Shown here piece by piece: positions 8,752 through 15,561 of a DNA stretch of 15,561 nt. Where the stretch lies: the NCBI GenBank assembly GCA_002359185.1, contig DEML01000016.1:1-15561 (forward strand), read 5' to 3'. The notes under the pieces are model-generated. The model saw only the letters and a program-made list of their open reading frames with translations, searched no databases and was not told the DNA's origin. Positions within the stretch are counted from its first letter, which is position 1. Each line of letters opens with the position of its first letter. A program made the position numbers and the translations under genes. The stretch comes from Planctomycetaceae bacterium UBA2671. GTDB lineage: Bacteria > Planctomycetota > Planctomycetia > Planctomycetales > Planctomycetaceae.

Positions 8752-11700
8752 ATGTCGCTTATTGAAGCATTTATCAAAAACCCGATTAAGGTGATCGTTG
8801 GCATTCTGCTGATGGGGCTGTTCGGATTCGTCGCCTTTATGCGCATGCCAATGCAATTGACGCCTGAAGTCAATCGCCCCACGATTACCGTGGAAACCTC
8901 CTGGCCGGGCGCCAGTCCCCAGGAAGTTGAGCGGGAAATTGTTGTCGAACAGGAAGAGTATCTCAAAAGTGTTCAGGGTATCATCAAGCTGAAATCTGAA
9001 AGTGCAGATTCGAAAGGGACAATCACTCTCGAATTCCAAGTCGGCACAAACATGGACGAAGCCCTGCTCAAGGTGAACTCCCGCCTGCAGCAGGTGCCTG
9101 ATTATCCAGAAGATGCCGACCAGCCGATTATCAGTACCGCGAACTCTTCCGACAGTCCAATCGCCTGGTTCATTCTGAGTGCCCGTGCTCCCGATGAGGA
9201 ACAGTTCGAAAAGTTTCTACAGAAGCACCCGGAACATCGGGAAGAAATCGGCAAGGCGCGAAATTCCCACAACATCGGCTTGACGATGCTGCGATTGCGA
9301 CAAATGGCAGCAGTCAATCCGGAAATTAAAGAGTTGCTCCCCCCCGATGAACTGGATGTCCCCAAGTTGCGTCGGTTTGCCGAAGACGAAATAGAAGCCC
9401 GCTTCGAGCGTGTACCCGGCGTCTCGCAATCGAACGTCATCGGTGGTCTTGAAGAAGAACTGCAGGTTGTCGTCGATCCTGAAAAGCTGGCCTCCCGACA
9501 ACTAACAATTGGAGATGTCCGTCGTGTACTGCGTGGCCAGAATGCCGATACTTCCGCCGGCGATTTCTGGGAAGGCAAACGTCGTTGGGTCGTTCGAACA
9601 CTCGGCCAGTTCCGCGATATTGAAGATGTCAATCAGCAGTTGCTTGCGGTGCGGGATGGAGCTCCCGTCTATGTTCGCGATGTTGCCGAAGTCCGCCTCG
9701 GATACAAAAAGCCAACGGGCCTTGTTCGACGATTTGGGGAATCGAGTATCGCGGTCAACTGTATCCGGGAGACCGGTGCGAATGTGCTCGATATCATGGA
9801 AGGTCTCAAAGAAGTTCGAGCCGAGGTCGATGAGAAGATCCTCAAACCGCGAGGACTGCAACTGCTGCAAGTGTATGATGAAACCGAATACATTTACTCG
9901 TCGGTAAATCTGGTCCAGCAGAACATTTTCATCGGCGGTGCGTTGACAATGATTGTGCTGATGCAGTTCCTGCATCTTAATATTCGCACATTGATGCTCA
10001 CTCCTTTCATTCTTGTCTTTGCCCTGGCAGCCGCTTATGTAAATCCGTGGTTTTTTGCGATCAGTCTCGTGCTGATTCTGCTGGCCGGTTTCTGGTATGC
10101 CCGCGGAGCATTGATCGTCAGTCTGGCGATTCCGACCAGTATCATCGGAACCTTCCTTGTTCTGGGGATGTTAGGTCGATCCCTCAATGTCATCTCACTG
10201 GCTGGACTCGCATTTGCGGTCGGGATGCTTGTCGATAACGCGGTTGTTGTGCTCGAAAATATTTACAGCCATGCACAGATGGGCAAGTCCAAACTCGAAG
10301 CCGCCAAGCAGGGCACCTACGAAGTCTGGGGAGCAGTCGTCGCGTCGACATTGACAACGATTGCTGTGTTTTTACCGGTTGTGTTCGTTGAAGAAGAAGC
10401 CGGGCAGCTGTTTCAGGATATCGCTTTGGCGATCAGTTCTGCTGTTGGTTTATCGATGATTGTTTCTGTCACACTCATTTCCACATCAGCGGCTCGACTT
10501 CTGAAAGCTGGTCCCAAAAGAGAGCTCGATCGTTTGGACAAAGAACCTGAGCGAAAAGCGTCCATTGTCAGGCTCATCGAAGGAACTGGTAATCAATTTG
10601 TCCGCATGATCGTCGGTATCAATCGCATGTTCATCGGCAGTGTCGTGCTGCGACTGGTCATGATTTTCTCGATGGTCGGAGCAGCGATCATACTCAGCTG
10701 GTTTATGTGGCCTAAGGTCGATTACCTGCCTACCGGAAACCGCAATCTGGTTTTCGGAATTCTGCTTCCCCCGCCGGGATATAACCAGAATGAATTGATG
10801 GATATGGGCCAAACCGTGGAAGCGGCTCTGCGGCCTTACTGGGATATCGATCCTGATAGCCCTGAAGCGAAAGAGCTTCCGTTCCCGGTCATTGGAGACT
10901 TCTTCTTCGTCGCCCGTGGTCGCATGGTGTTTATGGGACTGCGTGCTCACGATCCCCTGCGAGCTGGGGAACTGATTCCGCTCATTCGGAAAACCGGGAT
11001 GATGATTCCCGGGACATTCGCTGTGGCTCAGCAATCCAGTTTGTTCGAGCAGGGACTGGCAGCAGGCCGAACCATTGACGTGGAAATCATCGGTCCCGAT
11101 CTCGAAAAACTGGTTGGCATGGGTGGGCAGGTTCTCGGCCAGGTCATGCAGTTAATCCCAGATGTGCAGGCCCGGCCTGTTCCGAGTCTCGATCTTTCCA
11201 GCCCGGAAATTCATTTGAATCCCCGTCTGCTGCAACTGGCAGAAATGAATATGTCGAGTGAAGATCTCGGCTATACGACCAATGCTCTCGTTGATGGCGC
11301 ATATGCTGGAGATTATTTTCTAGGCGGCGATAAAATCGATCTAACGATTATTGGCCTCGAACGCAGCGTGCAGTCAACCCAGGATGTGGCCGCACTTCCC
11401 GTTGCCACGCCGACTGGCCAGTTGGTTCCCTTGGGAACACTGGCGGATGTCGAAATGAGTAGCGGCCCCGAACAGGTCGATCACCGCGAACGTCAACGCG
11501 CCATTACGATTGTCGTCACGCCTCCGCCAACTATGGCTCTTGAAGATGCGATGCAGGTGATCCAGAATCAAATCGTCAAACCGATGTACGACAGTGGACA
11601 GTTAGGCCAGGATGGATATCGAGTCAACTTAAGTGGAACGGCCGATAAACTCCGTGACACCTGGCTCTCGCTTCGCTTTAATGTTGGTCTGGCCTTGCTC

Positions 11701-12252
11701 ATCACTTATCTGCTGATGGCGGCTCTGTTTGAATCGTGGTTGTACCCGTTCGTCATTATTCTGAGTGTTCCCCTGGGAGCGGTCGGAGGAATTCTCGGAT
11801 TACAACTGCTCAATCTGTTCGTCTTCCAACCGCTCGATGTTCTGACAATGCTCGGCTTCGTGATTCTAATTGGAACGGTGGTCAATAACCCGATTCTGAT
11901 TGTGCATCACTCGCTCGACCTGATTCGGCTCGAAGGAATGTCGCCTTCAGCTGCCATTCTAGAATCTGTTCGAACTCGTATACGTCCAATCTTTATGACA
12001 ACCACCACAACAGTTCTCGGCTTGATGCCACTCGTCCTGTTCCCGGGAGCAGGTAGCGAACTTTATCGCGGACTTGGTAGCGTCGTGCTGGGAGGATTGA
12101 TCGTTTCGACGGCCTTCACTCTCATTCTTGTACCTTTACTCTTCAGCCTGACCATGGAAGCCAAACAGGGGCTCGTCAAATTGCTCTGGGGACGTGATGC
12201 GAAAGAACTTCAATCCGAACCAGACCGCGAACGCGAACTTGCAGAAGTTTGA
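8752..12252 (+). CDS. RND-family efflux permease with enlarged porter and membrane regions
   Basis: A protein of 1166 residues, longer than the 1030-1050 usual for AcrB-type pumps. It should drive proton-coupled export across the cell envelope with the adaptor encoded just upstream. Transmembrane helix 1 is at about 12-32 (VIVGILLMGLFGFVAFM). The porter domain follows (WPGASPQEVEREIV, RLQQVPDYPEDADQPII), with about 45 extra residues at roughly 147-202. The membrane block starts near 391. A 38-residue hydrophobic insert (414-451) lies where TM2 normally joins TM3. TM4 reads GMLVDNAVVVLENI (D495, N496). The second half repeats the fold (VDYLPTGNRN...), and TM10 reads GTVVNNPILIVHH (N1045, N1046). 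AcrB has D407 D408 and K940 at the aligned places, so only the first aspartate is kept. The charged tail after about 1140 is cytoplasmic. The start lacks a strong ribosome site. Drug, lipid or metal substrate cannot be decided. Confidence 0.94.
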   Translation: MSLIEAFIKNPIKVIVGILLMGLFGFVAFMRMPMQLTPEVNRPTITVETSWPGASPQEVEREIVVEQEEYLKSVQGIIKLKSESADSKGTITLEFQVGTNMDEALLKVNSRLQQVPDYPEDADQPIISTANSSDSPIAWFILSARAPDEEQFEKFLQKHPEHREEIGKARNSHNIGLTMLRLRQMAAVNPEIKELLPPDELDVPKLRRFAEDEIEARFERVPGVSQSNVIGGLEEELQVVVDPEKLASRQLTIGDVRRVLRGQNADTSAGDFWEGKRRWVVRTLGQFRDIEDVNQQLLAVRDGAPVYVRDVAEVRLGYKKPTGLVRRFGESSIAVNCIRETGANVLDIMEGLKEVRAEVDEKILKPRGLQLLQVYDETEYIYSSVNLVQQNIFIGGALTMIVLMQFLHLNIRTLMLTPFILVFALAAAYVNPWFFAISLVLILLAGFWYARGALIVSLAIPTSIIGTFLVLGMLGRSLNVISLAGLAFAVGMLVDNAVVVLENIYSHAQMGKSKLEAAKQGTYEVWGAVVASTLTTIAVFLPVVFVEEEAGQLFQDIALAISSAVGLSMIVSVTLISTSAARLLKAGPKRELDRLDKEPERKASIVRLIEGTGNQFVRMIVGINRMFIGSVVLRLVMIFSMVGAAIILSWFMWPKVDYLPTGNRNLVFGILLPPPGYNQNELMDMGQTVEAALRPYWDIDPDSPEAKELPFPVIGDFFFVARGRMVFMGLRAHDPLRAGELIPLIRKTGMMIPGTFAVAQQSSLFEQGLAAGRTIDVEIIGPDLEKLVGMGGQVLGQVMQLIPDVQARPVPSLDLSSPEIHLNPRLLQLAEMNMSSEDLGYTTNALVDGAYAGDYFLGGDKIDLTIIGLERSVQSTQDVAALPVATPTGQLVPLGTLADVEMSSGPEQVDHRERQRAITIVVTPPPTMALEDAMQVIQNQIVKPMYDSGQLGQDGYRVNLSGTADKLRDTWLSLRFNVGLALLITYLLMAALFESWLYPFVIILSVPLGAVGGILGLQLLNLFVFQPLDVLTMLGFVILIGTVVNNPILIVHHSLDLIRLEGMSPSAAILESVRTRIRPIFMTTTTTVLGLMPLVLFPGAGSELYRGLGSVVLGGLIVSTAFTLILVPLLFSLTMEAKQGLVKLLWGRDAKELQSEPDRERELAEV

Positions 12253-12270
12253 TGAAGTGCTGAGAACCGC

Positions 12271-12291
12271 TAACTAATCCTGATTTAGTTA
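12271..12291. repeat. Small AT-rich inverted repeat after the permease gene
   Basis: TAACTAA and TTAGTTA are perfect 7-bp inverted arms around a 7-base loop, 18 bases after the permease stop codon. There is no following T run on the + strand (it continues AAAATGATCA), so as a terminator it would be weak. It may be incidental. Confidence 0.3.
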
Positions 12292-12299
12292 AAATGATC

Positions 12300-12384
12300 A
12301 GGGGTGGCGGGGCGCTCCGCTTTAACGGAAGCCCCCGGAAGTTAACCGATTCGGAGGCTTCTCTTCGAGAACGCCCCAGCCCCT
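12300..12384. repeat. Nested foldable intergenic element, possible repeat or structured RNA
   Basis: An outer stem pairs AGGGG (12300-12304) with CCCCT (12380-12384) and GGGGCG (12309-12314) with CGCCCC (12372-12377), separated by a small internal loop. Inside it, GAAGCC (12328-12333) pairs with GGCTTC (12356-12361) and continues for about three pairs after one mismatch. A short TCCG/CGGA hairpin (12316-12329) competes with the base of that inner stem. The segment lies after the permease stop and before the next promoter. It may serve as a 3' processing/termination structure or be one copy of a dispersed repeat. Confidence 0.5.
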
Positions 12385-12444
12385 CTGTAATTCTTACAAT
12401 TCTCAGCCACATTCCGTAAGAATTCTCAAGGATTCCGGTCCATC

Positions 12445-12472
12445 TTGGTGAGTGGGCCCTTTCCGCTATAAT
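12445..12472 (+). promoter_or_regulatory. Sigma70-type promoter of the lipoprotein gene
   Basis: TTGGTG (12445-12450) and a consensus TATAAT (12467-12472) are separated by 16 bases. Transcription would begin near 12479, leaving an untranslated leader of about 39 bases before ATG at 12518. This is the best promoter match I see in the window. It argues that the lipoprotein gene is transcribed independently of the efflux pair, and it rules against a GTG at 12452 as the start, because that codon lies between the -35 and -10 elements. Confidence 0.65.
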
Positions 12473-12517
12473 GATCACCACCTGACAACCCACCTGTGTT
12501 TTAATTTCTACGTGGCC

Positions 12518-13420
12518 ATGTTCTATTCCTTCTGCTATCCCTGCCGATCTCTATTTCCACTCGTGGTAATATGCCTCGTTTTAAGTGGTTGCGGGAAGAG
12601 TATGGTTCAAAATGGGACAGAACAACTGCTCACGTCCGATGCCGTCGACCGAGTTGTGGCTCAAATTGACTTTACACCGTTGTCCGGTCAGAAAGTTTAT
12701 TTTCAGGACCAATACATTAAGGACATTAAGGGCATTGGTTTTGTTAACGGAGATTACATCATCAGTTCGTTGCGGCAGCAGATACTGGCGGCTAACTGCA
12801 AGCTCGAAGAGAAAGCAGAGCAAGCCGATTATATTATCGAAGCTCGTGTGGGCGCATTGGGAAATGATCAACACGAAGTCAGTTATGGAATTCCCGCTTC
12901 CAATGTCCTGAGTTCCGTCTCTGCTCTGAATCCCGCCACCCCTCCAATCCCCGCCATTCCTGAAATTTCTTTTGCCAAAAAGAAGCATCAAATCGGAGCC
13001 GCCAAGATTGGTGTGTTTGCTTATCATCGGGAATCGAAAGAACCAGTCTGGCAAGCCGGGGTAAAGTCGAGCCGCAGTCGGTCGAAAGAATCGTGGTTCC
13101 TGGGAGTTGGACCTTTACAGTCAGGCACCATTTACGATGGCCCAATGTTTGCCGGTGCCAAAATCAAGCGACCCATTTACCAGATATTCTCCAAGCAATT
13201 CAAACAACCAGAACCACAACTCCCTCCGGTTCAATATAAAGATCCTCACATGTTCCCGATTGCCAAGCGGCTCGAACAGGAACGGCAAATTGAAAAGATC
13301 CAGCACCCTAACAGCGATATTCAATGGGCAGGTCACGATGAAAATAGCGATCAGATTAAACAGCTTGTCGAACAAGCCTCCCAATTGAAGCCGGCAGAAG
13401 AAAAGCCGGCTGAAAAATAA
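12518..13420 (+). CDS. Putative lipoprotein, planctomycete DUF6655-like
   Basis: A protein of 300 residues from the chosen ATG. The amino end carries a hydrophobic stretch (FPLVVICLVL) and a lipobox LSGC, with C25 as the acylated cysteine, so it should be an exported lipoprotein. The next part, TEQLLTSDAVDRVVAQIDF, followed by GFVNGDYIISSLRQQILA, resembles a planctomycete family I recall as DUF6655; this is from memory and not certain. A Pro-rich linker (NPATPPIPAIPEI) precedes a beta-rich stretch with AAKIGVFAYHRESKEPVWQAG. The carboxyl end is charged and low in complexity (PAEEKPAEK). The frame stays open upstream to a GTG at 12452, but the promoter and lipobox spacing favour ATG at 12518; GTG at 12512 would add only two residues. 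No ribosome site is obvious. The function is unknown. Confidence 0.85.
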   Translation: MFYSFCYPCRSLFPLVVICLVLSGCGKSMVQNGTEQLLTSDAVDRVVAQIDFTPLSGQKVYFQDQYIKDIKGIGFVNGDYIISSLRQQILAANCKLEEKAEQADYIIEARVGALGNDQHEVSYGIPASNVLSSVSALNPATPPIPAIPEISFAKKKHQIGAAKIGVFAYHRESKEPVWQAGVKSSRSRSKESWFLGVGPLQSGTIYDGPMFAGAKIKRPIYQIFSKQFKQPEPQLPPVQYKDPHMFPIAKRLEQERQIEKIQHPNSDIQWAGHDENSDQIKQLVEQASQLKPAEEKPAEK

Positions 13421-13454
13421 TAGAGGTGAGTGGTTAGAGTTTATGACAGGGTGG

Positions 13455-13483
13455 CTGGGGTCGAAGCGAAGCGTAGACCCCAG
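13455..13483. terminator. GC-rich hairpin between convergent genes
   Basis: CTGGGGTC (13455-13462) and GACCCCAG (13476-13483) form a perfect 8-bp stem with a 13-base loop containing GAAGC twice in tandem. It lies in the 82 bases between the stop codons of the lipoprotein and GTPase genes, so it could end or protect both transcripts. There is no clear U tract on either side, so a classical intrinsic terminator is not proven. The preceding GGTGGC also begins the left arm of the element at 12300, which suggests a shared repeat family. Confidence 0.5.
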
Positions 13484-13502
13484 AACTTGAGATCTTTAAA
13501 CG

Positions 13503-15293
13503 TTATCGTGGCGAGGCCAGATTCGTCTCCGAGGCTTGTTCCGCTCTCAGTGAACTGCACTCTTCTTCCAGATTGACGAGATCTTCATACTGACTGATCG
13601 CCAACTGACATTCGTGCTGCAGAGCCGGGAAAAGATCGTGATGCAACCGGCGCTGAATCAGTCTTGAAACCAGATTGCGAATTTCTTTTTTCAATCCACG
13701 ACGCAATCGTCTCGTGAAGAGCATGAGAAACAGCCCGCACCAGAGCAGCAGAAACACACCTGCGGGTATGTAAAAGTCTGCCGTCAGGATTTCCTGGCCT
13801 TGCAGGAACGAATCGTAAAAAAAGTTTCTGCCGATACGATACAGCAGAAAGCCAGGGTAAATCAAAAACAGCAGATCGTACATCACCCGCACATACGTTT
13901 TCGAATTCTTCTGTCCTAACGTCTCAACCGCCTGATCGACTTCCTTTTGAGCATCGTGCAGAAACTCTTCCTGAAATCCACTTCCAATGGCCAGTTGCTG
14001 GACGTTCACATTATCGGTCAGATTTTTCGTATCAATACCAGCCTGTCGAGCATATCCATTCAGGACGATTCGCTTCTCTTCGATATCCCCTTCACTGACA
14101 GCAAGGTCATTCAATTCGGAAACAAGCGACGTAAAATCCTGTTCCTGCTGATGCTGCTTCCACAGCCTTGCCCCCTGAGTCAACCCCAGTAGAGCAATGT
14201 GTGCGGTTGTGCGAGCACGCATCAAACCGAACGATCCCAGCAGCGTTCCCAGACTATGATTGAGCCGCAACAGCCAGGAAAACGGACTGCTCCCCCAACG
14301 CCTCACGACGGCATCGACTAATCGCCGTTCCCACAATTGACGTGCTCCGAGTAAATCTTCCTGTAACTGACGGGACATCTTTTCCTGGATGCCACGCGTA
14401 TTTTTCTCCAACTCAGCCTTCATCTTCTGCAAAGCAGGCTGATATTCCTGCAGGAGATTCGAAGTCCGATTGAGGGTTGCATATAACAAATCGAGAACAT
14501 TATCCCGTCGAATTCGTCCGCGATTTGAGGATGACAACTGATGCAATAAAAAGTTCTGCAGACGGGCCAATTCCCCACTGGCCTGCTTCCCGCTGAGTTG
14601 TTCCTGCAGTCCTTTGACGGAATCGACAAAGAAGAGCTCTGGAATTTCATATTCATCCGAAAGATGTTTTTTCCAGTCCTCGCGGATATCGACATCTCGG
14701 TCGGCATGGGTCTGCACGAATACCAGTTTGCAGCCTGCAGCCGCATCGCGAAGTTCATTCTGCACATTGGCTGAGCGATACTTCTGCTGAGTCGAAGTGT
14801 AAATCAAGACATCCGAATGGGGCAGAAATTTGCGGAGACGCTCGACATTGCTGAAAGCATCTTCGGTCTCCGAAGTATCGGGATCGGGACAGTCGACTAT
14901 CACAATATCTTCCAGTAGAGGCACATTCGCTCGTACCAGATCGCAGTCGTCGGTCGGCAGTTTCAGAAGATCAAAATTGATTTCAGGATGCACCAGAATT
15001 TGTGGACGCAATGTTGTCGGTCGCTGACGTCCCGAACTGGTCACTTCCTGCCCGAGTATCGCATTCACCAGTGAACTTTTCCCAGTCCCTGTGCCGCCAA
15101 ACATCGCAATGACTAAGGGCATCTGCAGGCGTTCGCGAACACTCCGCACACGAGGGAGTACTCGCTGCAGAAAATGACGTGCCCGTTGAGCAGGCTCCCA
15201 GCGCGTTCCCTCGCCCGGCCAGTCGTCGCAACGATCAATCAAATGATCGATATGCGAAAGCAATTCCAGTTGTGATAATTCGGCTTGTCTCAT
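13503..15293 (-). CDS. Membrane-associated GTPase, YfjP/dynamin-like
   Basis: A protein of 596 residues. A short helical lead (1-60) precedes a P-loop GTPase domain. G1 is GGTGTGKSS (66-74, K72), and a likely G2 threonine lies in SSGRQRPTT. G3 reads VDCPDPDTSE (D134), without the usual glycine of DxxG. G4 reads THAD (195-198), in place of N/TKxD. A long helical region follows (about 240-470), including coiled-coil-like Glu/Lys/Gln stretches and a weakly hydrophobic patch near 335-378 (SPFSWLLRLNHSLGTLLGSF). Two transmembrane helices lie near 471-490 (YDLLFLIYPGFLLY) and 509-530 (IPAGVFLLLWCGLFLMLF), followed by a basic Arg/Lys-rich cytoplasmic segment. Related proteins remodel or tether membranes or act in stress and division, but the role here is unknown. 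Start ATG at 15293 has no strong ribosome site. The gene stands alone at the window's end and converges on the lipoprotein gene. Confidence 0.9.
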   Translation of the reverse strand: MRQAELSQLELLSHIDHLIDRCDDWPGEGTRWEPAQRARHFLQRVLPRVRSVRERLQMPLVIAMFGGTGTGKSSLVNAILGQEVTSSGRQRPTTLRPQILVHPEINFDLLKLPTDDCDLVRANVPLLEDIVIVDCPDPDTSETEDAFSNVERLRKFLPHSDVLIYTSTQQKYRSANVQNELRDAAAGCKLVFVQTHADRDVDIREDWKKHLSDEYEIPELFFVDSVKGLQEQLSGKQASGELARLQNFLLHQLSSSNRGRIRRDNVLDLLYATLNRTSNLLQEYQPALQKMKAELEKNTRGIQEKMSRQLQEDLLGARQLWERRLVDAVVRRWGSSPFSWLLRLNHSLGTLLGSFGLMRARTTAHIALLGLTQGARLWKQHQQEQDFTSLVSELNDLAVSEGDIEEKRIVLNGYARQAGIDTKNLTDNVNVQQLAIGSGFQEEFLHDAQKEVDQAVETLGQKNSKTYVRVMYDLLFLIYPGFLLYRIGRNFFYDSFLQGQEILTADFYIPAGVFLLLWCGLFLMLFTRRLRRGLKKEIRNLVSRLIQRRLHHDLFPALQHECQLAISQYEDLVNLEEECSSLRAEQASETNLASPR

Positions 15294-15384
15294 AACCGAA
15301 TATCTTGGCAGAGGTTCTGGCGGGATGCAATTGAGTCAAGCATGAAATGAGAATTCGTAAATCTGGATTTATAAAATTGAAAAC

Positions 15385-15400
15385 CGCCAAGACGCCAAGA
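15385..15400. repeat. Two tandem CGCCAAGA units
   Basis: CGCCAAGA occurs twice head to tail, preceded by AAAC, in the 268 gene-free bases upstream of the GTPase gene (15294-15561). Motifs of this type are familiar to me from intergenic stretches of planctomycete and other genomes, often as longer arrays; here only two units remain. I see no coding region, RNA gene or convincing promoter in the rest of this stretch. Confidence 0.45.
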
Positions 15401-15561
15401 TCAGTGAGAGTCCAGGAAATTGACAAAGCTAAAATTCTATTGATTAGATTTTATTACAATGGCACGAAAATTCCCGAGGCAATTGACATCCAATAGTAAA
15501 ACTTCATTTGGTTTTTGGTGTCAAAAATTTCTGGACTCTTAGTTTGACTTTCGCACTTTTT

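Noticed and set aside
9102..9632. Minus-strand open frame of 176 codons within the permease gene
   Set aside because: It is Ser/Arg-rich shadow coding opposite the porter domain, with no start signals or family resemblance. The same applies to 10486-11034, 9502-9975, 842-1360 and 7956-8477.
12452..12517. GTG-initiated extension of the lipoprotein
   Set aside because: The codon lies between the -35 and -10 elements of a near-consensus promoter, and the extension would push the lipobox cysteine to about residue 47, too far for a normal lipoprotein signal.
15334..15339. Minus-strand TTGACT as the -35 element of the GTPase gene
   Set aside because: No acceptable -10 hexamer lies 16-18 bases downstream (AACCTC at 17), so I do not call a promoter.

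Overview
The window reads as chromosomal DNA of a planctomycete, most likely from the order Planctomycetales. Two genes encode very large secreted proteins of the kind that dominates planctomycete (and some verrucomicrobial) genomes: a beta-propeller/HEAT/CxxCH cytochrome, and a PSCyt1-DUF1549-DUF1553 (PSD1) cytochrome. The thiamine-monophosphate kinase has the shortened middle segment I associate with planctomycete ThiL, and the lipoprotein resembles a family I know mainly from planctomycetes. Base composition looks close to even G+C by eye. There are seven protein genes. I see no rRNA or tRNA gene, no CRISPR array, no insertion sequence and no phage gene.

Layout. Bases 1-244 are a non-coding leader in which I see no convincing element. 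Bases 245-3709 (+) encode the CxxCH protein. It converges, with 19 bases between, on the PSD1 cytochrome (3729-6164, -). Upstream of the PSD1 gene on the same strand, 46 bases away, is thiL (6211-7137, -), so thiL and the PSD1 gene may share a transcript. Divergent from thiL across about 71 bases runs an RND efflux pair on the + strand: a periplasmic adaptor (7209-8630) and a permease (8752-12252). Between those two genes sits a 55-bp double hairpin with the architecture of paired REP elements (a BIME). After the permease come an intricately foldable intergenic segment, a near-consensus sigma70-type promoter and a lipoprotein gene (12518-13420, +). That gene converges on a membrane-attached dynamin-like/YfjP-like GTPase (13503-15293, -), with a GC-rich hairpin between the two. 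The last 268 bases hold no gene but carry a small CGCCAAGA tandem motif.

How the genes work together. The two cytochromes are probably exported, but their substrates cannot be told from sequence. The adaptor and permease should form the inner-membrane and periplasmic parts of an efflux pump. The outer-membrane channel is not here and must come from elsewhere. The other genes are housekeeping (ThiL) or of unknown role. I do not see a clear multi-gene system that is new. The most interesting points are the RND permease, which has an extra predicted transmembrane hairpin and altered proton-relay residues, and the REP-like elements placed between functionally linked genes.
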